This document shows, one piece after another, positions 47,052 to 56,185 of a DNA stretch of 64,000 bases; position 1 is the stretch's first letter, and every line of letters starts with the position of its first letter. Origin of the DNA: Streptomyces abyssomicinicus (GTDB lineage Bacteria > Actinomycetota > Actinomycetes > Streptomycetales > Streptomycetaceae); contig NZ_BBZI01000008.1 in NCBI RefSeq assembly GCF_008974245.1, positions 307,475-371,474 on the forward strand. Direction: 5' to 3'. The notes under the pieces were generated by a model that was given only the letters and a program-made list of their open reading frames with translations, was not told where the DNA came from and searched no databases. The position numbers and the translations under genes are program-made.

Positions 47052-47414
47052 CTACAAATCCGACCAGGTATGCGGCTCCTGGTAGACGTGAAACCCGCGG
47101 AAGAACCAGTCCGCCAGGTCCGTCAACCGCTCTATGCACGCAGCGTAGTAGTCCTCGGGCTCCGGGCGAGGGAAGTTGGGGTGCCCCGTCCACACGGGGA
47201 CCTCCGTGGCGACCGCGTAGTACCCCTCTGCCAGCCATCGGGGAAGCTCCTCGGCTTCTTGCAGTCGTTCACAGACGGCGCGCATGGCCTTCTCCAGGCG
47301 GGAGAAGGCGTCCCGGTCCCAGAACAAATCGCACCGGAGCTGCAGCAGGAAGCTTCCCGGCTCGCTGTCGAATTCGTGCCGCAGAGTTTTCAGGGCCTGG
47401 TCCATGGTGGGCAT
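47052..47414 (-). CDS. Small acidic protein of unknown function
   Basis: A 120-residue acidic, aromatic-rich protein: ALKTLRHEFDSEPGSFLLQL, DAFSRLEKAMRAVCERLQEA and RLTDLADWFFRGFHVYQEPH. No membrane segment or enzyme motif. Its size and style recall the small SMI1/immunity-like proteins in accessory regions, but the family is not certain. Start could be the ATG at 47414 or the one nine bases later. It is separated from glnA2 by a strong terminator. Confidence 0.68.
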   Translation of the reverse strand: MPTMDQALKTLRHEFDSEPGSFLLQLRCDLFWDRDAFSRLEKAMRAVCERLQEAEELPRWLAEGYYAVATEVPVWTGHPNFPRPEPEDYYAACIERLTDLADWFFRGFHVYQEPHTWSDL

Positions 47415-47483
47415 GCTGCCAGGCTCACCACCCGGGAGACGCGGGAGGAGTGGCCGCACTCCGCTCGCGAGCCGGGGTTCACC

Positions 47484-47519
47484 TTGAGGGGCGGTGGTCG
47501 ATCGACCACCGCCCCTCAA
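47484..47519 (-). terminator. glnA2 terminator, 36-bp perfect palindrome
   Basis: A perfect dyad with 18-base arms (arm TTGAGGGGCGGTGGTCGA), starting 34 bases after the glnA2 stop. As RNA it makes a 16-bp stem with a GAUC loop. Confidence 0.9.
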
Positions 47520-47553
47520 CGCTGTGCCACGTCGAAACGCGCGCGACCTGCCC

Positions 47554-48915
47554 TTACAGCACCGGCAGGTGCTTGCGCAGCTCGAAGGCCGTGACCTCGG
47601 AGCGGTACTCGATCCACTCCTGGCGCTTGTTGCGGAGGAAGAAGTCGAAGACGTGCTCCCCCAGCGTCTCGGCGACGAGGTCGCTGCGTTCCATGAGGGA
47701 GAGCGCCTCGCCGAGGTTCTGCGGGAGGGGCTCGATACCCAGCGCGCGGCGCTCGGCGTCGGAGAGGGCCCAGACGTCGTCCTCGGCGCCCGGCGGGAGC
47801 TCGTAGCCCTGCTCGATGCCGCGCAGGCCGGCGGCGAGGAGGACGGCGTACGTGAGGTACGGGTTGGCGCCGGAGTCGATGGAGCGGACCTCGACGCGGG
47901 CGGAGCCGGTCTTGCCGGGCTTGTACATCGGGACGCGGACCAGGGCCGAGCGGTTGTTGTGGCCCCAGCAGATGTAGGAGGGGGCCTCCCCGCCCGCGCC
48001 GGCGGTGCGCTCGGAGCCGCCCCAGATGCGCTTGTAGGAGTTGACCCACTGGTTGGTGACCGCGGAGATCTCGGCGGCGTGGCGGAGCAGGCCGGCGATG
48101 AAGGAGCGGCCGACCTTGGAGAGCTGGTACTCCGCGCCCGACTCGTAGAAGGCGTTGCGGTCGCCCTCGAAGAGGGAGAGGTGGGTGTGCATGCCGGAGC
48201 CGGGGTATTCCGAGAACGGCTTGGGCATGAAGGTGGCCTGGATGCCCTGCTCGAGCGCGACCTGCTTCATGATCAGGCGGAACGTCATGATGTTGTCCGC
48301 CGTGGAGAGCGCGTCGGCGTAGCGGAGGTCGATCTCCTGCTGGCCGGGGCCGCCCTCGTGGTGGGAGAACTCGACGGAGATGCCCATCGACTCCAGCATG
48401 GTGATCGCCTGGCGGCGGAAGTCCATGCCGACGTTCTGCGGGGTGTGGTCGAAGTAGCCGGAGTAGTCGGCCGGGGTGGGCGCGGTGCCGTCGGTCGGCT
48501 TGTTCTTCAGGAGGAAGAACTCGATCTCGGGGTGGGTGTAGAAGGTGAACCCCTGGTCGGACGCCTTGGCCAGGGCCCTCTTGAGCACGTAGCGCGGGTC
48601 CGCGAAGGACGGGGAGCCGTCCGGCATCAGGATGTCGCAGAACATCCGCGCCGTGCCCGGGGCCTCGGCGCGCCACGGGATGACCTGGAAGGTCGACGGG
48701 TCCGGCTTGGCGATCATGTCGGACTCGTACACCCGGGCGAAGCCCTCGATGGCGGAGCCGTCGAAGCCGATGCCCTCGTCGAAGGCCTGCTCCAGTTCGG
48801 CCGGGGCCACGGCGACGGACTTCAGGAAGCCCAGTACGTCCGTGAACCACAGACGTACGAACCGGATGTCGCGCTCCTCGAGCGTGCGGAGCACGAACTC
48901 CTGCTGCTTGTCCAT
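47554..48915 (-). CDS. glnA2: Glutamine synthetase-like gamma-glutamylpolyamine synthetase GlnA2
   Basis: A 453-residue GSI-fold ligase. Motifs seen: EGIGFDGSAIEGFARV, HPEIEFFLL, the metal-site SHHEGGPGQQEIDLRYADAL in part, FMPKPFSEYPGSGMHTHLSL in the glutamate/ATP site and PMYKPGKTGSARVEVRSIDS. The adenylylation Tyr loop of GlnA is not seen. It closely resembles S. coelicolor SCO2241 (GlnA2), reported to glutamylate polyamines rather than ammonia, in sequence as I recall it and in length (453). Start ATG at 48915 has GGGGAAG six bases upstream; the ATG at 48930 is a weaker option. Probably monocistronic. Confidence 0.92.
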   Translation of the reverse strand: MDKQQEFVLRTLEERDIRFVRLWFTDVLGFLKSVAVAPAELEQAFDEGIGFDGSAIEGFARVYESDMIAKPDPSTFQVIPWRAEAPGTARMFCDILMPDGSPSFADPRYVLKRALAKASDQGFTFYTHPEIEFFLLKNKPTDGTAPTPADYSGYFDHTPQNVGMDFRRQAITMLESMGISVEFSHHEGGPGQQEIDLRYADALSTADNIMTFRLIMKQVALEQGIQATFMPKPFSEYPGSGMHTHLSLFEGDRNAFYESGAEYQLSKVGRSFIAGLLRHAAEISAVTNQWVNSYKRIWGGSERTAGAGGEAPSYICWGHNNRSALVRVPMYKPGKTGSARVEVRSIDSGANPYLTYAVLLAAGLRGIEQGYELPPGAEDDVWALSDAERRALGIEPLPQNLGEALSLMERSDLVAETLGEHVFDFFLRNKRQEWIEYRSEVTAFELRKHLPVL

Positions 48916-49111
48916 TGTGTGCTTCCCCATCTTCTTGATCCGTCCGCCAGGCCCATACCACCACACCCGGGTTTCGCGTGCGTTGCGGGCGGTCGGCGCG
49001 CCGGCGTCCGCCTCCGCTCCAGCCTGTCATCTTGCCTGTGGGCTCGCCATACCCGGCCCCCGCCCCCCTCCGGGGATGGGGATCACGGATTCCTCACACA
49101 CCCTCACGCTT

Positions 49112-49134
49112 AATTTGCATCTCAGATGCAAGTT
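49112..49134. promoter_or_regulatory. NsrR operator upstream of hmp
   Basis: AATTTGCATCT-C-AGATGCAAGTT, an 11-1-11 inverted repeat with 10 of 11 pairs, centred 57 bp before the hmp ATG. It matches the known NsrR site form (AAnnTGCATnT dyads). The regulator gene nsrR lies just downstream of hmp. Confidence 0.85.
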
Positions 49135-49179
49135 TTACTAACGTTCCGGATGCCAGATCGAGGCATCCAGGAGGCTTCC

Positions 49180-50364
49180 ATGCTGTCCGAGCAGTCCGCC
49201 GCCACCGTGCGGGCCACCCTTCCCGTCGTCGGCGCGGCGATCAACGAAATCACCGAGCGTTTCTACCGGGGCATGTTCACGGCCCGCCCCGAGCTGCTGC
49301 GCGACCTCTTCAACCGGGGGAACCAGGCCTCCAAGGCCCAGCAGCAGGCGCTGGCGGGATCCATCGCCGCGTTCGCCACCCACCTGGTGGACCGGCCCGA
49401 CGAGCGGCCGGACGCCATGCTCTCCCGGATAGCCCACAAGCACGCCTCGCTGGGCATCCGGCCCGACCAGTACGACATCGTCCACGAACACCTGTTCGCG
49501 GCCATCGTGGAGGTGCTCGGCGAGGCCGTCACGCCCGAGGTGGCGGCGGCCTGGGACGAGGTGTACTGGCTGATGGGCAACGCCCTGATCGCCATCGAGA
49601 AGCGGCTCTACGAGGAGCAGGGCGGGCACGAGTGGCGTGAGTGGGAGGTCGTCGAGCGGGTCGAGGAGACCGCCGACGTCGCCACGTTCCGGATCCGCCC
49701 GGTCGACGACCGCCCGGTGCCGGGGTTCAAGCCCGGCCAGTACGTGTCGGTGCAGGGGGAGCTGGCGGACGGGGCACACCAGATCCGGCAGTACAGCCTG
49801 TCCGCCGCGCCCGGGGCCGGGCTGCGGCAGATCACCGTCAAGCGGGTCGCCGAGGAGGGCGGCGCGCCGGCGGGCGAGGTCTCCGACCTGCTGTTCGGCC
49901 AGGTGCACGCGGGCGACGTGCTGCGGGTGTCGGCACCGTTCGGCGACCTGGTGCTCGACGACGCGGACGCGCCGCTGCTGCTCGCCTCGGCGGGCATCGG
50001 GGTCACCCCGGTCGCGGCGATGCTGGGCCACCTCGCGGAGTCCGGGCACAAGGGCAAGGTGACGGTCGTCCACGCCGACCGCTCCCCCGCGACGCACGCG
50101 CTGCGGGCGGACCAGGAGGCGGCGGTGGCGAAGCTGGCGGACGTCGAGGAGCACCTCTGGTACGAGACGGACTCCCCGCTCACCGCGCACACCGGCCTGG
50201 TGGACCTCACCGGGGTCGAGGTGGCTCCGGGGACCCACGCCTACCTGTGCGGGCCCCTGGCGTTCATGCGGGCGGTGCGGGGACAGCTGCTCGGCAAGGG
50301 CGTGCCGGCGGCGAACATCCACTACGAGGTGTTCGGCCCCGACCTCTGGCTCGGCCAGGACTGA
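49180..50364 (+). CDS. hmp: Flavohemoglobin, nitric oxide dioxygenase
   Basis: A 394-residue cytoplasmic enzyme that oxidises NO to nitrate with O2 and NAD(P)H. A globin domain (about 1-140) has the proximal histidine in IAHKHASLGIRPDQYDIVHE. An FAD domain (150-250) has the signature RQYSLSAAPG. A NAD(P)H domain (260-394) has LLLASAGIGVTPVAAML and the end YEVFGPDLW. AGGAGG lies six bases before the ATG at 49180. Controlled by the NsrR site at 49112, i.e. induced by NO. Confidence 0.96.
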   Translation: MLSEQSAATVRATLPVVGAAINEITERFYRGMFTARPELLRDLFNRGNQASKAQQQALAGSIAAFATHLVDRPDERPDAMLSRIAHKHASLGIRPDQYDIVHEHLFAAIVEVLGEAVTPEVAAAWDEVYWLMGNALIAIEKRLYEEQGGHEWREWEVVERVEETADVATFRIRPVDDRPVPGFKPGQYVSVQGELADGAHQIRQYSLSAAPGAGLRQITVKRVAEEGGAPAGEVSDLLFGQVHAGDVLRVSAPFGDLVLDDADAPLLLASAGIGVTPVAAMLGHLAESGHKGKVTVVHADRSPATHALRADQEAAVAKLADVEEHLWYETDSPLTAHTGLVDLTGVEVAPGTHAYLCGPLAFMRAVRGQLLGKGVPAANIHYEVFGPDLWLGQD

Positions 50365-50425
50365 GCCGTCGGCGGGACGGACGGACGAGGGGCCGGCTCC
50401 GGCCCCCCGCGCGGCCCGCATCGCA

Positions 50426-50456
50426 GAAGGGCCCCCGCCGTCGGCGGGGGCCCTTC
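50426..50456. terminator. Bidirectional terminator between hmp and nsrR
   Basis: GAAGGGCCCCCGCCG (50426-50440) and its complement (50442-50456) meet around a single base, so the RNA loop forms from the inner GCCGUCGGC. It lies between two convergent genes. Confidence 0.88.
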
Positions 50457-50582
50457 GCTGTCGCCGGGATGCGCTGTCGCCGGGATGCGGGAGCTGTAGC
50501 GGCTCCGGGCTGCGCGCGGCCTCGAGGGTGCGCGTGGCCTTGGGAGTTCACGCGGTCGCGGGGCCTTTCGCGGTGATGCCGC

Positions 50583-51038
50583 TCAGATCCGCGGCGGGGG
50601 CGGCCCCAGTGTCAGCAGCAGCGGACCCGTCGGGGTGGTGACCATGTCGGAGACGGTCAGCGGGTCGAGGGAGGCGTAGAAGGCCTCCTGCGCCTGACGG
50701 AGGGCGCCGCGCAGGCGGCAGGCGGGGAGGACGGGGCAGGGGGTCGCGCTCGCGCCGCCCTCGCAGTCGACGACCTCGCCCTCGCCCTCGAAGGCGCGGA
50801 CCACCGCGCCGACGGAGGCCGAACGGCCCGCCGCGGTGAGGGAAAGTCCACCGCCCCTCCCCCGCCGGGCGTCGACCAGGCCCATGCGCTGGAGCTCGGC
50901 GACCACCTTGGTGGTGTGGGTGTACGGGACGGCGATGGCCTCGGCGACCTCGCGGGTGGTCGGTGTGGCGTCCTCCGCGACCATGGCGAGGCGCATGAGG
51001 ACGCGCAGGGCCAGGTCGGTGGATCGGAGGAGTCGCAT
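50583..51038 (-). CDS. nsrR: Nitric oxide-sensing Rrf2-family repressor NsrR
   Basis: A 151-residue Rrf2 protein with a winged helix-turn-helix (TTREVAEAIAVPYTHTTKVV, then GLVDARRGRGGGLSLTAAG). Three cysteines (Cys92, Cys101, Cys107) and Asp8 (LRSTDLAL) match the iron-sulfur ligands reported for Streptomyces NsrR: three Cys plus Asp8. NO destroys the cluster and releases hmp repression. Convergent with hmp. I saw no obvious NsrR site before its own start (51039-51100). Confidence 0.92.
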   Translation of the reverse strand: MRLLRSTDLALRVLMRLAMVAEDATPTTREVAEAIAVPYTHTTKVVAELQRMGLVDARRGRGGGLSLTAAGRSASVGAVVRAFEGEGEVVDCEGGASATPCPVLPACRLRGALRQAQEAFYASLDPLTVSDMVTTPTGPLLLTLGPPPPRI

Positions 51039-51261
51039 ACGCCAAAGGTAACCCGCCGGTCAGGTCGTACATTCCGCTCGCTCGTCCCACCCGGCCGGGA
51101 CGGTTCACCCCGCCCCGGGCAGGGCGGCCGGCCCCGCACGGGAGGCACGACTCACCGCACGGGCAGAGCGGCCCACCACCCACGCGGCGCGGCACCGCCG
51201 CCCGGCCGGGGCGCAGTCACCCCGCGGCCCGGGCGGCGCACCCCGCGCGGGCGGCGCGGCG

Positions 51262-52485
51262 TCACTCCGCGCGGGCGGGCGCGCTCTCCGGGGCGGGCAG
51301 GTGGGTGGCCACCACGCGGCCGGTCCGGTGCTCGCGGCGGTCGGCGAGCAGGGACAGGCCCGCGACACCGATGCCGAGGACGGCGAGGACCGCGCCGACC
51401 GGGGCGGGCGAGGTCACGCCGAGGCCCGCGGTGAGGGCGAGGCCGCCGACCCAGGCGCCGCCCGCGTTGGCGAGGTTGAAGGCGGCCTGGTTGGCGGAGG
51501 AGGCCAGCGAGGGGGCGGAGGCCGCCCGGGTCATCACCATCAGCTGCAGCGGCGCGCCCAGCGTGAAGCCGGCGACGCCCAGCATCAGCACGGCCACCGC
51601 GCCGCCCGCCTTGGTCTCCATCAGCACCGGGTACAGCAGCAGCGTGACGGTCATGGTGCTGAGACCGGCCAGGATGGTGCCGCGCGGCGAGCGGTCCGCC
51701 AGGCGGCCGCCGAGCAGGTTGCCGATGGTGGCGCCCACGCCGAACAGGGACAGCACCAGCGTGACGGACGCCTCCGCGTACCCGGCGGCGTCGGTCAGCA
51801 TCGGGGTGATGTAGCTGAAGGCGGAGAACAGGGCGCCGCCGCCCACGATGGTGGTGGCGAGGACCAGCCAGACCGACACCGAGTTCAGCGCCGCCATCTC
51901 GCCGCGCAGGCCCACCGGGGGCGCCGACCCGGCGGTGCGCTTCTCGCGGGGCACCAGCAGGGCCAGGGCGGCGACCGCGGCGACGCCGATCAGGCAGACC
52001 GCGCCAAAGGTGGCCCGCCAGCCCAGGTTCTGCCCGAGCAGGGTGCCGACCGGGACGCCGACGATGTTGGCGACGGTCAGACCGGTGAGCATCATGGCCA
52101 CCGACCGCGCCCGCTTCTCCGGGGCGACGAGCGTGGTGGCGACGACCGAGCCGACGCCGAAGAAGGCGCCGTGCGGCAGGCCGCTGAGGAAGCGGGCGGC
52201 GAGCAGCCAGGTGTGGTCGGGGGCGAGCGCCGACAGGCCGTTGCCGAGGATGAACAGCCCCATCAGCCAGAGCAGCACCCGGCGGCGCTCCATCCGGGCG
52301 GTGACGGCGGCGAGCAGGGGCGCGCCGACGACGACGCCGAGCGCGTAGGCGGATATCAGGTGGCCCGCGGACGGGATCGAGACGCCCAGGTCGGCGGCGA
52401 CCTGCGGTAGCAGGCCCATCATCACGAACTCGGTGGTGCCGATTCCGAAGGCGCCTACAGCTAGGGCGAGCAGGGCCAGTGGCAT
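51262..52485 (-). CDS. MFS drug-efflux-type transporter (DHA1/AraJ-like)
   Basis: A 407-residue inner-membrane protein with 12 predicted membrane helices. The start LALLALAVGAFGIGTTEFVM and the first loop VSIPSAGHLISAYALGVVVG are typical of the AraJ/CmlR-type DHA1 group. The motif-A copy after helix 8 reads LLGGRLADRSPRG. Substrate unknown; likely proton-driven export of a small molecule. The ATG at 52485 starts the conserved part; another 21 bases upstream is possible. Confidence 0.9.
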   Translation of the reverse strand: MPLALLALAVGAFGIGTTEFVMMGLLPQVAADLGVSIPSAGHLISAYALGVVVGAPLLAAVTARMERRRVLLWLMGLFILGNGLSALAPDHTWLLAARFLSGLPHGAFFGVGSVVATTLVAPEKRARSVAMMLTGLTVANIVGVPVGTLLGQNLGWRATFGAVCLIGVAAVAALALLVPREKRTAGSAPPVGLRGEMAALNSVSVWLVLATTIVGGGALFSAFSYITPMLTDAAGYAEASVTLVLSLFGVGATIGNLLGGRLADRSPRGTILAGLSTMTVTLLLYPVLMETKAGGAVAVLMLGVAGFTLGAPLQLMVMTRAASAPSLASSANQAAFNLANAGGAWVGGLALTAGLGVTSPAPVGAVLAVLGIGVAGLSLLADRREHRTGRVVATHLPAPESAPARAE

Positions 52486-52635
52486 GGGGCGTGTGCCTTT
52501 CAGCATGGGGTGGTCACGGCCGGAGGGGTCCTGCCCAGCGAGTATGTTCCACTCCGCAACAAAACCCTGGCCGTCAGTATTTCAGAGGGCAGGTGCTCTC
52601 GTTCCCGGCGAACCGGTGAATATCTGATGTCGGCG

Positions 52636-53691
52636 TCAGCCTACGGACATGCTCGCGGCGAGCGGCAGGTGGTCGCTGCCGGTCGCGGGGAGCGTCCAGG
52701 AACTGACCGGCTCGACGCCGCGGACCATGATCTGGTCGATCCGCGCCATCGGGAACGAGGCCGGCCAGCTGAAGCCGAAGCCGCTGCCCGCCGCGCCCTG
52801 GGTGGAGCGCATCTGCGACGTCACCGCGCGCAGTGCCCGGTCGTTCATGGTGCCGTTGAGGTCGCCGAGCAGGACGACCCTCTTCAGCGGCTCCTTGGCG
52901 ATGGCCTCGCCGAGGGCGTCGGCGCTGCGGTCGCGCTCCCGGGCGGTGAACCCGGCGTCCAGCCGGACGCGGACCGAGGGCAGGTGGGCGACGTAGGCCT
53001 TCACGTCGCCGAAGGGCGCCTCGACGGTGGCACGCATGGCGCGGGTCCAGCCGAGTCCGATGTCCACCGGTTCCACGTCGCGCAGCGGGTAGCGGCTCCA
53101 CAGGCCGACGGTGCCCTGCACCGAGTGGTAGCGGTAGGCGGGGGCCAGCGCCTTCTCGTACACCGGGACCGCCGACTCGGTCAGCTCCTCCAGCGCCACC
53201 ACGTCCGCCCCCGAGGCGGCCACGTCACGGGCGGTGCCGGCCGGGTCGGCGTTGCCCGCGTTGACGTTGTGGGTGACGACGGTCAGGTCGCCGTCGGCCG
53301 TCGGGTCGGTCTTGTCGGACAGCAGCCCGCCGAAGAGTCCGGCCCAGACGACGGCGGGCAGCAGCCCGGCGATCACGGCGGTGGCGGAGCGGCGCAGCAG
53401 CGCCCCCAGCAGGAGCAACGGGATCAGCAGGCCGAGCCAGGGCAGGAACGTCTCGGCAAGGCTGCCGAGGTTGCCCACCACGTTGGGCACGTGCGCGTGC
53501 AGCCGCATGACCAGGGCGAGCAGCACGGAGCAGGCGGCCAGCACCAGGCCACGGCGCCACACGCCGGGCCCGGCGAGGCTGTCGCCGACGAAGCGGCAGA
53601 CCCGGCGGTGGGCCCAGCCCCGGAACCGGCGTGGCCTCCGGGGCCCCTCGCCCCCGTCGTCCGTCTCCGTCGCGAACGCCTGCTGCGTCAT
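52636..53691 (-). CDS. Membrane-anchored endonuclease/exonuclease/phosphatase-family protein
   Basis: A 351-residue protein. The N-terminal 45 residues are charged, then three membrane helices (about 48-66, 82-100, 106-126), then an EEP domain outside (about 135-351). EEP motifs: LTVVTHNVNAG, DVVALEEL (catalytic Glu), LLGDLNGTMND (Asp-x-Asn) and GSDHLPL (Ser-Asp-His), so the active site is complete. Such proteins hydrolyse phosphodiesters or lipid head groups. ATG at 53691 is preferred; one five codons earlier exists. Confidence 0.9.
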   Translation of the reverse strand: MTQQAFATETDDGGEGPRRPRRFRGWAHRRVCRFVGDSLAGPGVWRRGLVLAACSVLLALVMRLHAHVPNVVGNLGSLAETFLPWLGLLIPLLLLGALLRRSATAVIAGLLPAVVWAGLFGGLLSDKTDPTADGDLTVVTHNVNAGNADPAGTARDVAASGADVVALEELTESAVPVYEKALAPAYRYHSVQGTVGLWSRYPLRDVEPVDIGLGWTRAMRATVEAPFGDVKAYVAHLPSVRVRLDAGFTARERDRSADALGEAIAKEPLKRVVLLGDLNGTMNDRALRAVTSQMRSTQGAAGSGFGFSWPASFPMARIDQIMVRGVEPVSSWTLPATGSDHLPLAASMSVG

Positions 53692-54023
53692 CCGCCGCCT
53701 CACCACCTGCCGTGCACACCGTCCGTACCCGCGGGTCGTACACGCTGTACTCGTCGTACGCCGTGTCTACGACCCTAGGCCATGTCCGGTTCCGGTCCCG
53801 CCGGGCGCTCGGGAGCATCTCCCGTCACGCGGCGCCTTACAAGGGGTGGGACGACCAACCGGAGGGAACGGGTTCCACGGAGCGGGACGCGAAACCACCG
53901 TCCGTGACCCAAACCGCACATCCCGCCTCCCCCTCTTCTCCTCCAGCGGGTCAGGTGCAACCATGGAAACGGTCCGGGGACGCCGTGAGGGCGCCTCGAG
54001 ATGACGAATGAAGGAGCCGTTCC
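53692..54023. other. Divergent intergenic region, EEP gene / panB
   Basis: 332 bp holding both promoters. A 13-codon frame at 53963-54004 (starts METVRG) ends 19 bases before the panB ATG; it has no good ribosome site and may be chance. I see no confident operator. Confidence 0.4.
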
Positions 54024-54890
54024 ATGACGCAGCTTCAGGCTGCCCAGAAGAGCCCCGACGGCGGTGGGAAGTCCCTCTACGGCGGGAAGAGCAACCGCCG
54101 GGTGACCGTCCGCGACATCGCCCTGGCCAAGGAGCGCGGAGAGCGCTGGCCGATGCTGACCGCCTACGACGCGATGACGGCGTCCGTGTTCGACGAGGCC
54201 GGGATCCCGGTCCTGCTGGTCGGCGACTCGGCCGGCAACTGCCACCTCGGCTACGACACCACCGTGCCGGTCTCCATGGACCAGATGGTCATGCTGACCG
54301 CGGCCGTGGTGCGCGGCACGAGCCGGTCGCTGGTGGTGGCCGACCTGCCGTTCGGGTCGTACCAGGAAGGCCCCGTGCAGGCCCTCCGCTCGGCGATGCG
54401 GCTGGTCAAGGAGGCCGGCGCCACGGCCGTCAAGCTCGAGGGCGGCGAACGGTCGCACGAGCAGATCAAGCTGCTGGTGGACTCCGGCATCCCGGTGGTG
54501 GCCCACATCGGCCTCACCCCGCAGTCGGTCAACACCATGGGCTACCGGGTGCAGGGCCGCGGCGAGGAGGCCGCGCAGCAGCTGCTGCGGGACGCGAAGG
54601 CCGTGCAGGACGCGGGCGCGTTCGCGGTGGTGCTGGAGCTGGTGCCGCGCGAGCTGGCCGCCGAAGTCACCCGCACGCTGCACATCCCGACGGTCGGCAT
54701 CGGCGCCGGGCCCGAGTGCGACGCGCAGGTGCTGGTGTGGACCGACATGATGGGCCTCACGCCCGGGCGGGTCCCGAAGTTCGTCAAGAAGTACGCGGAC
54801 GTGCGCCAGGTGATGGGCGACGCGGCGAAGGCGTACGCCGAGGAGGTCGTGGGCGGGACGTTCCCGCTGGAGGAGCACTCCGTGCACTGA
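54024..54890 (+). CDS. panB: 3-methyl-2-oxobutanoate hydroxymethyltransferase PanB
   Basis: A 288-residue cytoplasmic enzyme making ketopantoate from 2-oxoisovalerate and methylene-tetrahydrofolate, first step of pantothenate synthesis. Motifs: PMLTAYDAMTASVFDEAGIP, LVGDSAGNCHLGYDTT (metal and substrate Asp), VKLEGGERSHEQIK, HIGLTPQSVNTMGY and the end DMMGLTPGRVPKFVKKY. GAAGGAG lies before the ATG at 54024. The 5' extension of about 20 residues is Gly/Ser/Lys-rich, normal for Streptomyces. A strong terminator follows. Confidence 0.97.
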   Translation: MTQLQAAQKSPDGGGKSLYGGKSNRRVTVRDIALAKERGERWPMLTAYDAMTASVFDEAGIPVLLVGDSAGNCHLGYDTTVPVSMDQMVMLTAAVVRGTSRSLVVADLPFGSYQEGPVQALRSAMRLVKEAGATAVKLEGGERSHEQIKLLVDSGIPVVAHIGLTPQSVNTMGYRVQGRGEEAAQQLLRDAKAVQDAGAFAVVLELVPRELAAEVTRTLHIPTVGIGAGPECDAQVLVWTDMMGLTPGRVPKFVKKYADVRQVMGDAAKAYAEEVVGGTFPLEEHSVH

Positions 54891-54915
54891 CCTGCGCCCC
54901 GAGAACCACTGTGAG

Positions 54916-54949
54916 GACAGCCCGCCGATCCCCCCGTCGGCGGGCTGTC
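54916..54949 (+). terminator. panB terminator, 13-bp stem
   Basis: GACAGCCCGCCGA (54916-54928) pairs with TCGGCGGGCTGTC (54937-54949), 8-base loop. Confidence 0.88.
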
Positions 54950-54983
54950 GTGCTCCGCGGCCTCCGCGCGGCCTCCGCGGTCC

Positions 54984-55028
54984 CGCCCGCCTCGCCCGCT
55001 TCGCCCGCTTCGCCCGCCTCGCCCGGCC
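54984..55028. repeat. Five 9-bp tandem units before the ABC operon
   Basis: CGCCCGCCT, CGCCCGCTT twice, CGCCCGCCT, CGCCCGGCC. It is followed at 55035-55085 by partly repeated CCTGTCGGAC words. The region is upstream of the exporter genes. Confidence 0.85.
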
Positions 55029-55129
55029 GGGCCGCGTGGGCCGCCTGTCGGACGTCCGTGGGACGCCTGTCGGACGGCTGTCGGAAAAATGTCGGCGCGG
55101 TGTCGGTGGAGCCTGACAGCGTGGGGTCC

Positions 55130-56185
55130 ATGACACGCGACGACGACAAGACGCCCGCCCCCGCGGTCTCCGTCCGGGGGCTCACCAAGCGGTACGGGAA
55201 GACCCGCGCCCTGGACGGGGTGGACCTGGACGTCCGGGAGGGCACGGTACTGGGAGTGCTGGGCCCGAACGGCGCCGGCAAGACCACCCTGGTCCGCATA
55301 CTCTCCACCCTGATCGTGCCCGACGAGGGGCGGGCGACCGTCTCCGGCATCGACGTGCTGCGCCAGCCGCGCCGGGTGCGCCGGGTGATCGGCCTGACCG
55401 GCCAGTACGCCTCGGTGGACGAGAAGCTCTCGGGCCGGGAGAACCTGTACCTGATCGGCCGTCTCCTGGACCTGCCGCGCAAGGCCGCGCAGACCCGCGC
55501 CGACGAGCTGCTGGAGCGGTTCTCGCTCACCGACGCCGCCCGCCGCCCCGCCGCCACCTACTCCGGCGGCATGCGCCGCCGCCTGGACCTGGCGGCGTCG
55601 ATGATCGGCCGCCCCCAGGTGCTCTTCCTGGACGAGCCGACCACCGGACTGGACCCGCGCACCCGCAACGAGGTGTGGGACGAGGTGAAGCGGATGGTCG
55701 GCGAGGGCGTGACCGTGCTGCTCACCACCCAGTACATGGAGGAGGCCGAGCAGCTCGCGGGCGAGCTGGCGGTGATGGACCGCGGCCGGGTGGTCGCGGG
55801 CGGCGGCATCGACGAGCTGAAGGCGAAGGTCGGAGGCCGCTCGCTGCGGATCCGGCCCGCCGACCGGGCGGACCTGGAGCCGCTGGCCGCCGCGCTGGAC
55901 GCGCTGGGCGTCACCGGCCTGGCCTCGGTCGCTGTCGACGCCGAGAGCGGCTCGGTGCGCGTGCCGGTGCTCAGCGACGAGCAGCTCACCGCGGTGCTCG
56001 GGGCGGCCGCCGCGGGCGGGATCACCCTCGCCTCGGTCGTCACCGAACTGCCCAGCCTGGACGAGGTGTTCCTCTCCCTCACCGGACACAAGGCGTCCGA
56101 CACGTCCGACGCCGACGCCGACACCGACACCGCCACCGCCACCGACGGCGACTCCGCCGCGAAGCTCGAGGAGGCCGCCGCATGA
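55130..56185 (+). CDS. ABC exporter ATP-binding protein (DrrA family)
   Basis: A 351-residue ATPase. Walker A GPNGAGKTT, the signature YSGGMRRRLDLAASM, Walker B VLFLDEPTTGLDPRT and the switch histidine position, here Gln in LLTTQYMEEAEQ, are typical of daunorubicin-resistance DrrA-type ATPases. A C-terminal extension has the family motif ELPSLDEVFLSLTG, then an acidic low-complexity tail (DADADTDTATATDGD). The ATG at 55130 is preferred on family length; the ribosome site is GTGGGG-like. Overlaps the permease gene by four bases. Confidence 0.94.
   Translation: MTRDDDKTPAPAVSVRGLTKRYGKTRALDGVDLDVREGTVLGVLGPNGAGKTTLVRILSTLIVPDEGRATVSGIDVLRQPRRVRRVIGLTGQYASVDEKLSGRENLYLIGRLLDLPRKAAQTRADELLERFSLTDAARRPAATYSGGMRRRLDLAASMIGRPQVLFLDEPTTGLDPRTRNEVWDEVKRMVGEGVTVLLTTQYMEEAEQLAGELAVMDRGRVVAGGGIDELKAKVGGRSLRIRPADRADLEPLAAALDALGVTGLASVAVDAESGSVRVPVLSDEQLTAVLGAAAAGGITLASVVTELPSLDEVFLSLTGHKASDTSDADADTDTATATDGDSAAKLEEAAA

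Noticed and set aside
53963..54004. 13-codon leader peptide before panB
   Set aside because: No ribosome site, no regulatory codon run and no attenuator-like hairpins between it and panB.
54008..55129. Extension of the DrrA-type ATPase back through panB
   Set aside because: It is an alternate frame of panB; the ATPase fold starts just after 55130.
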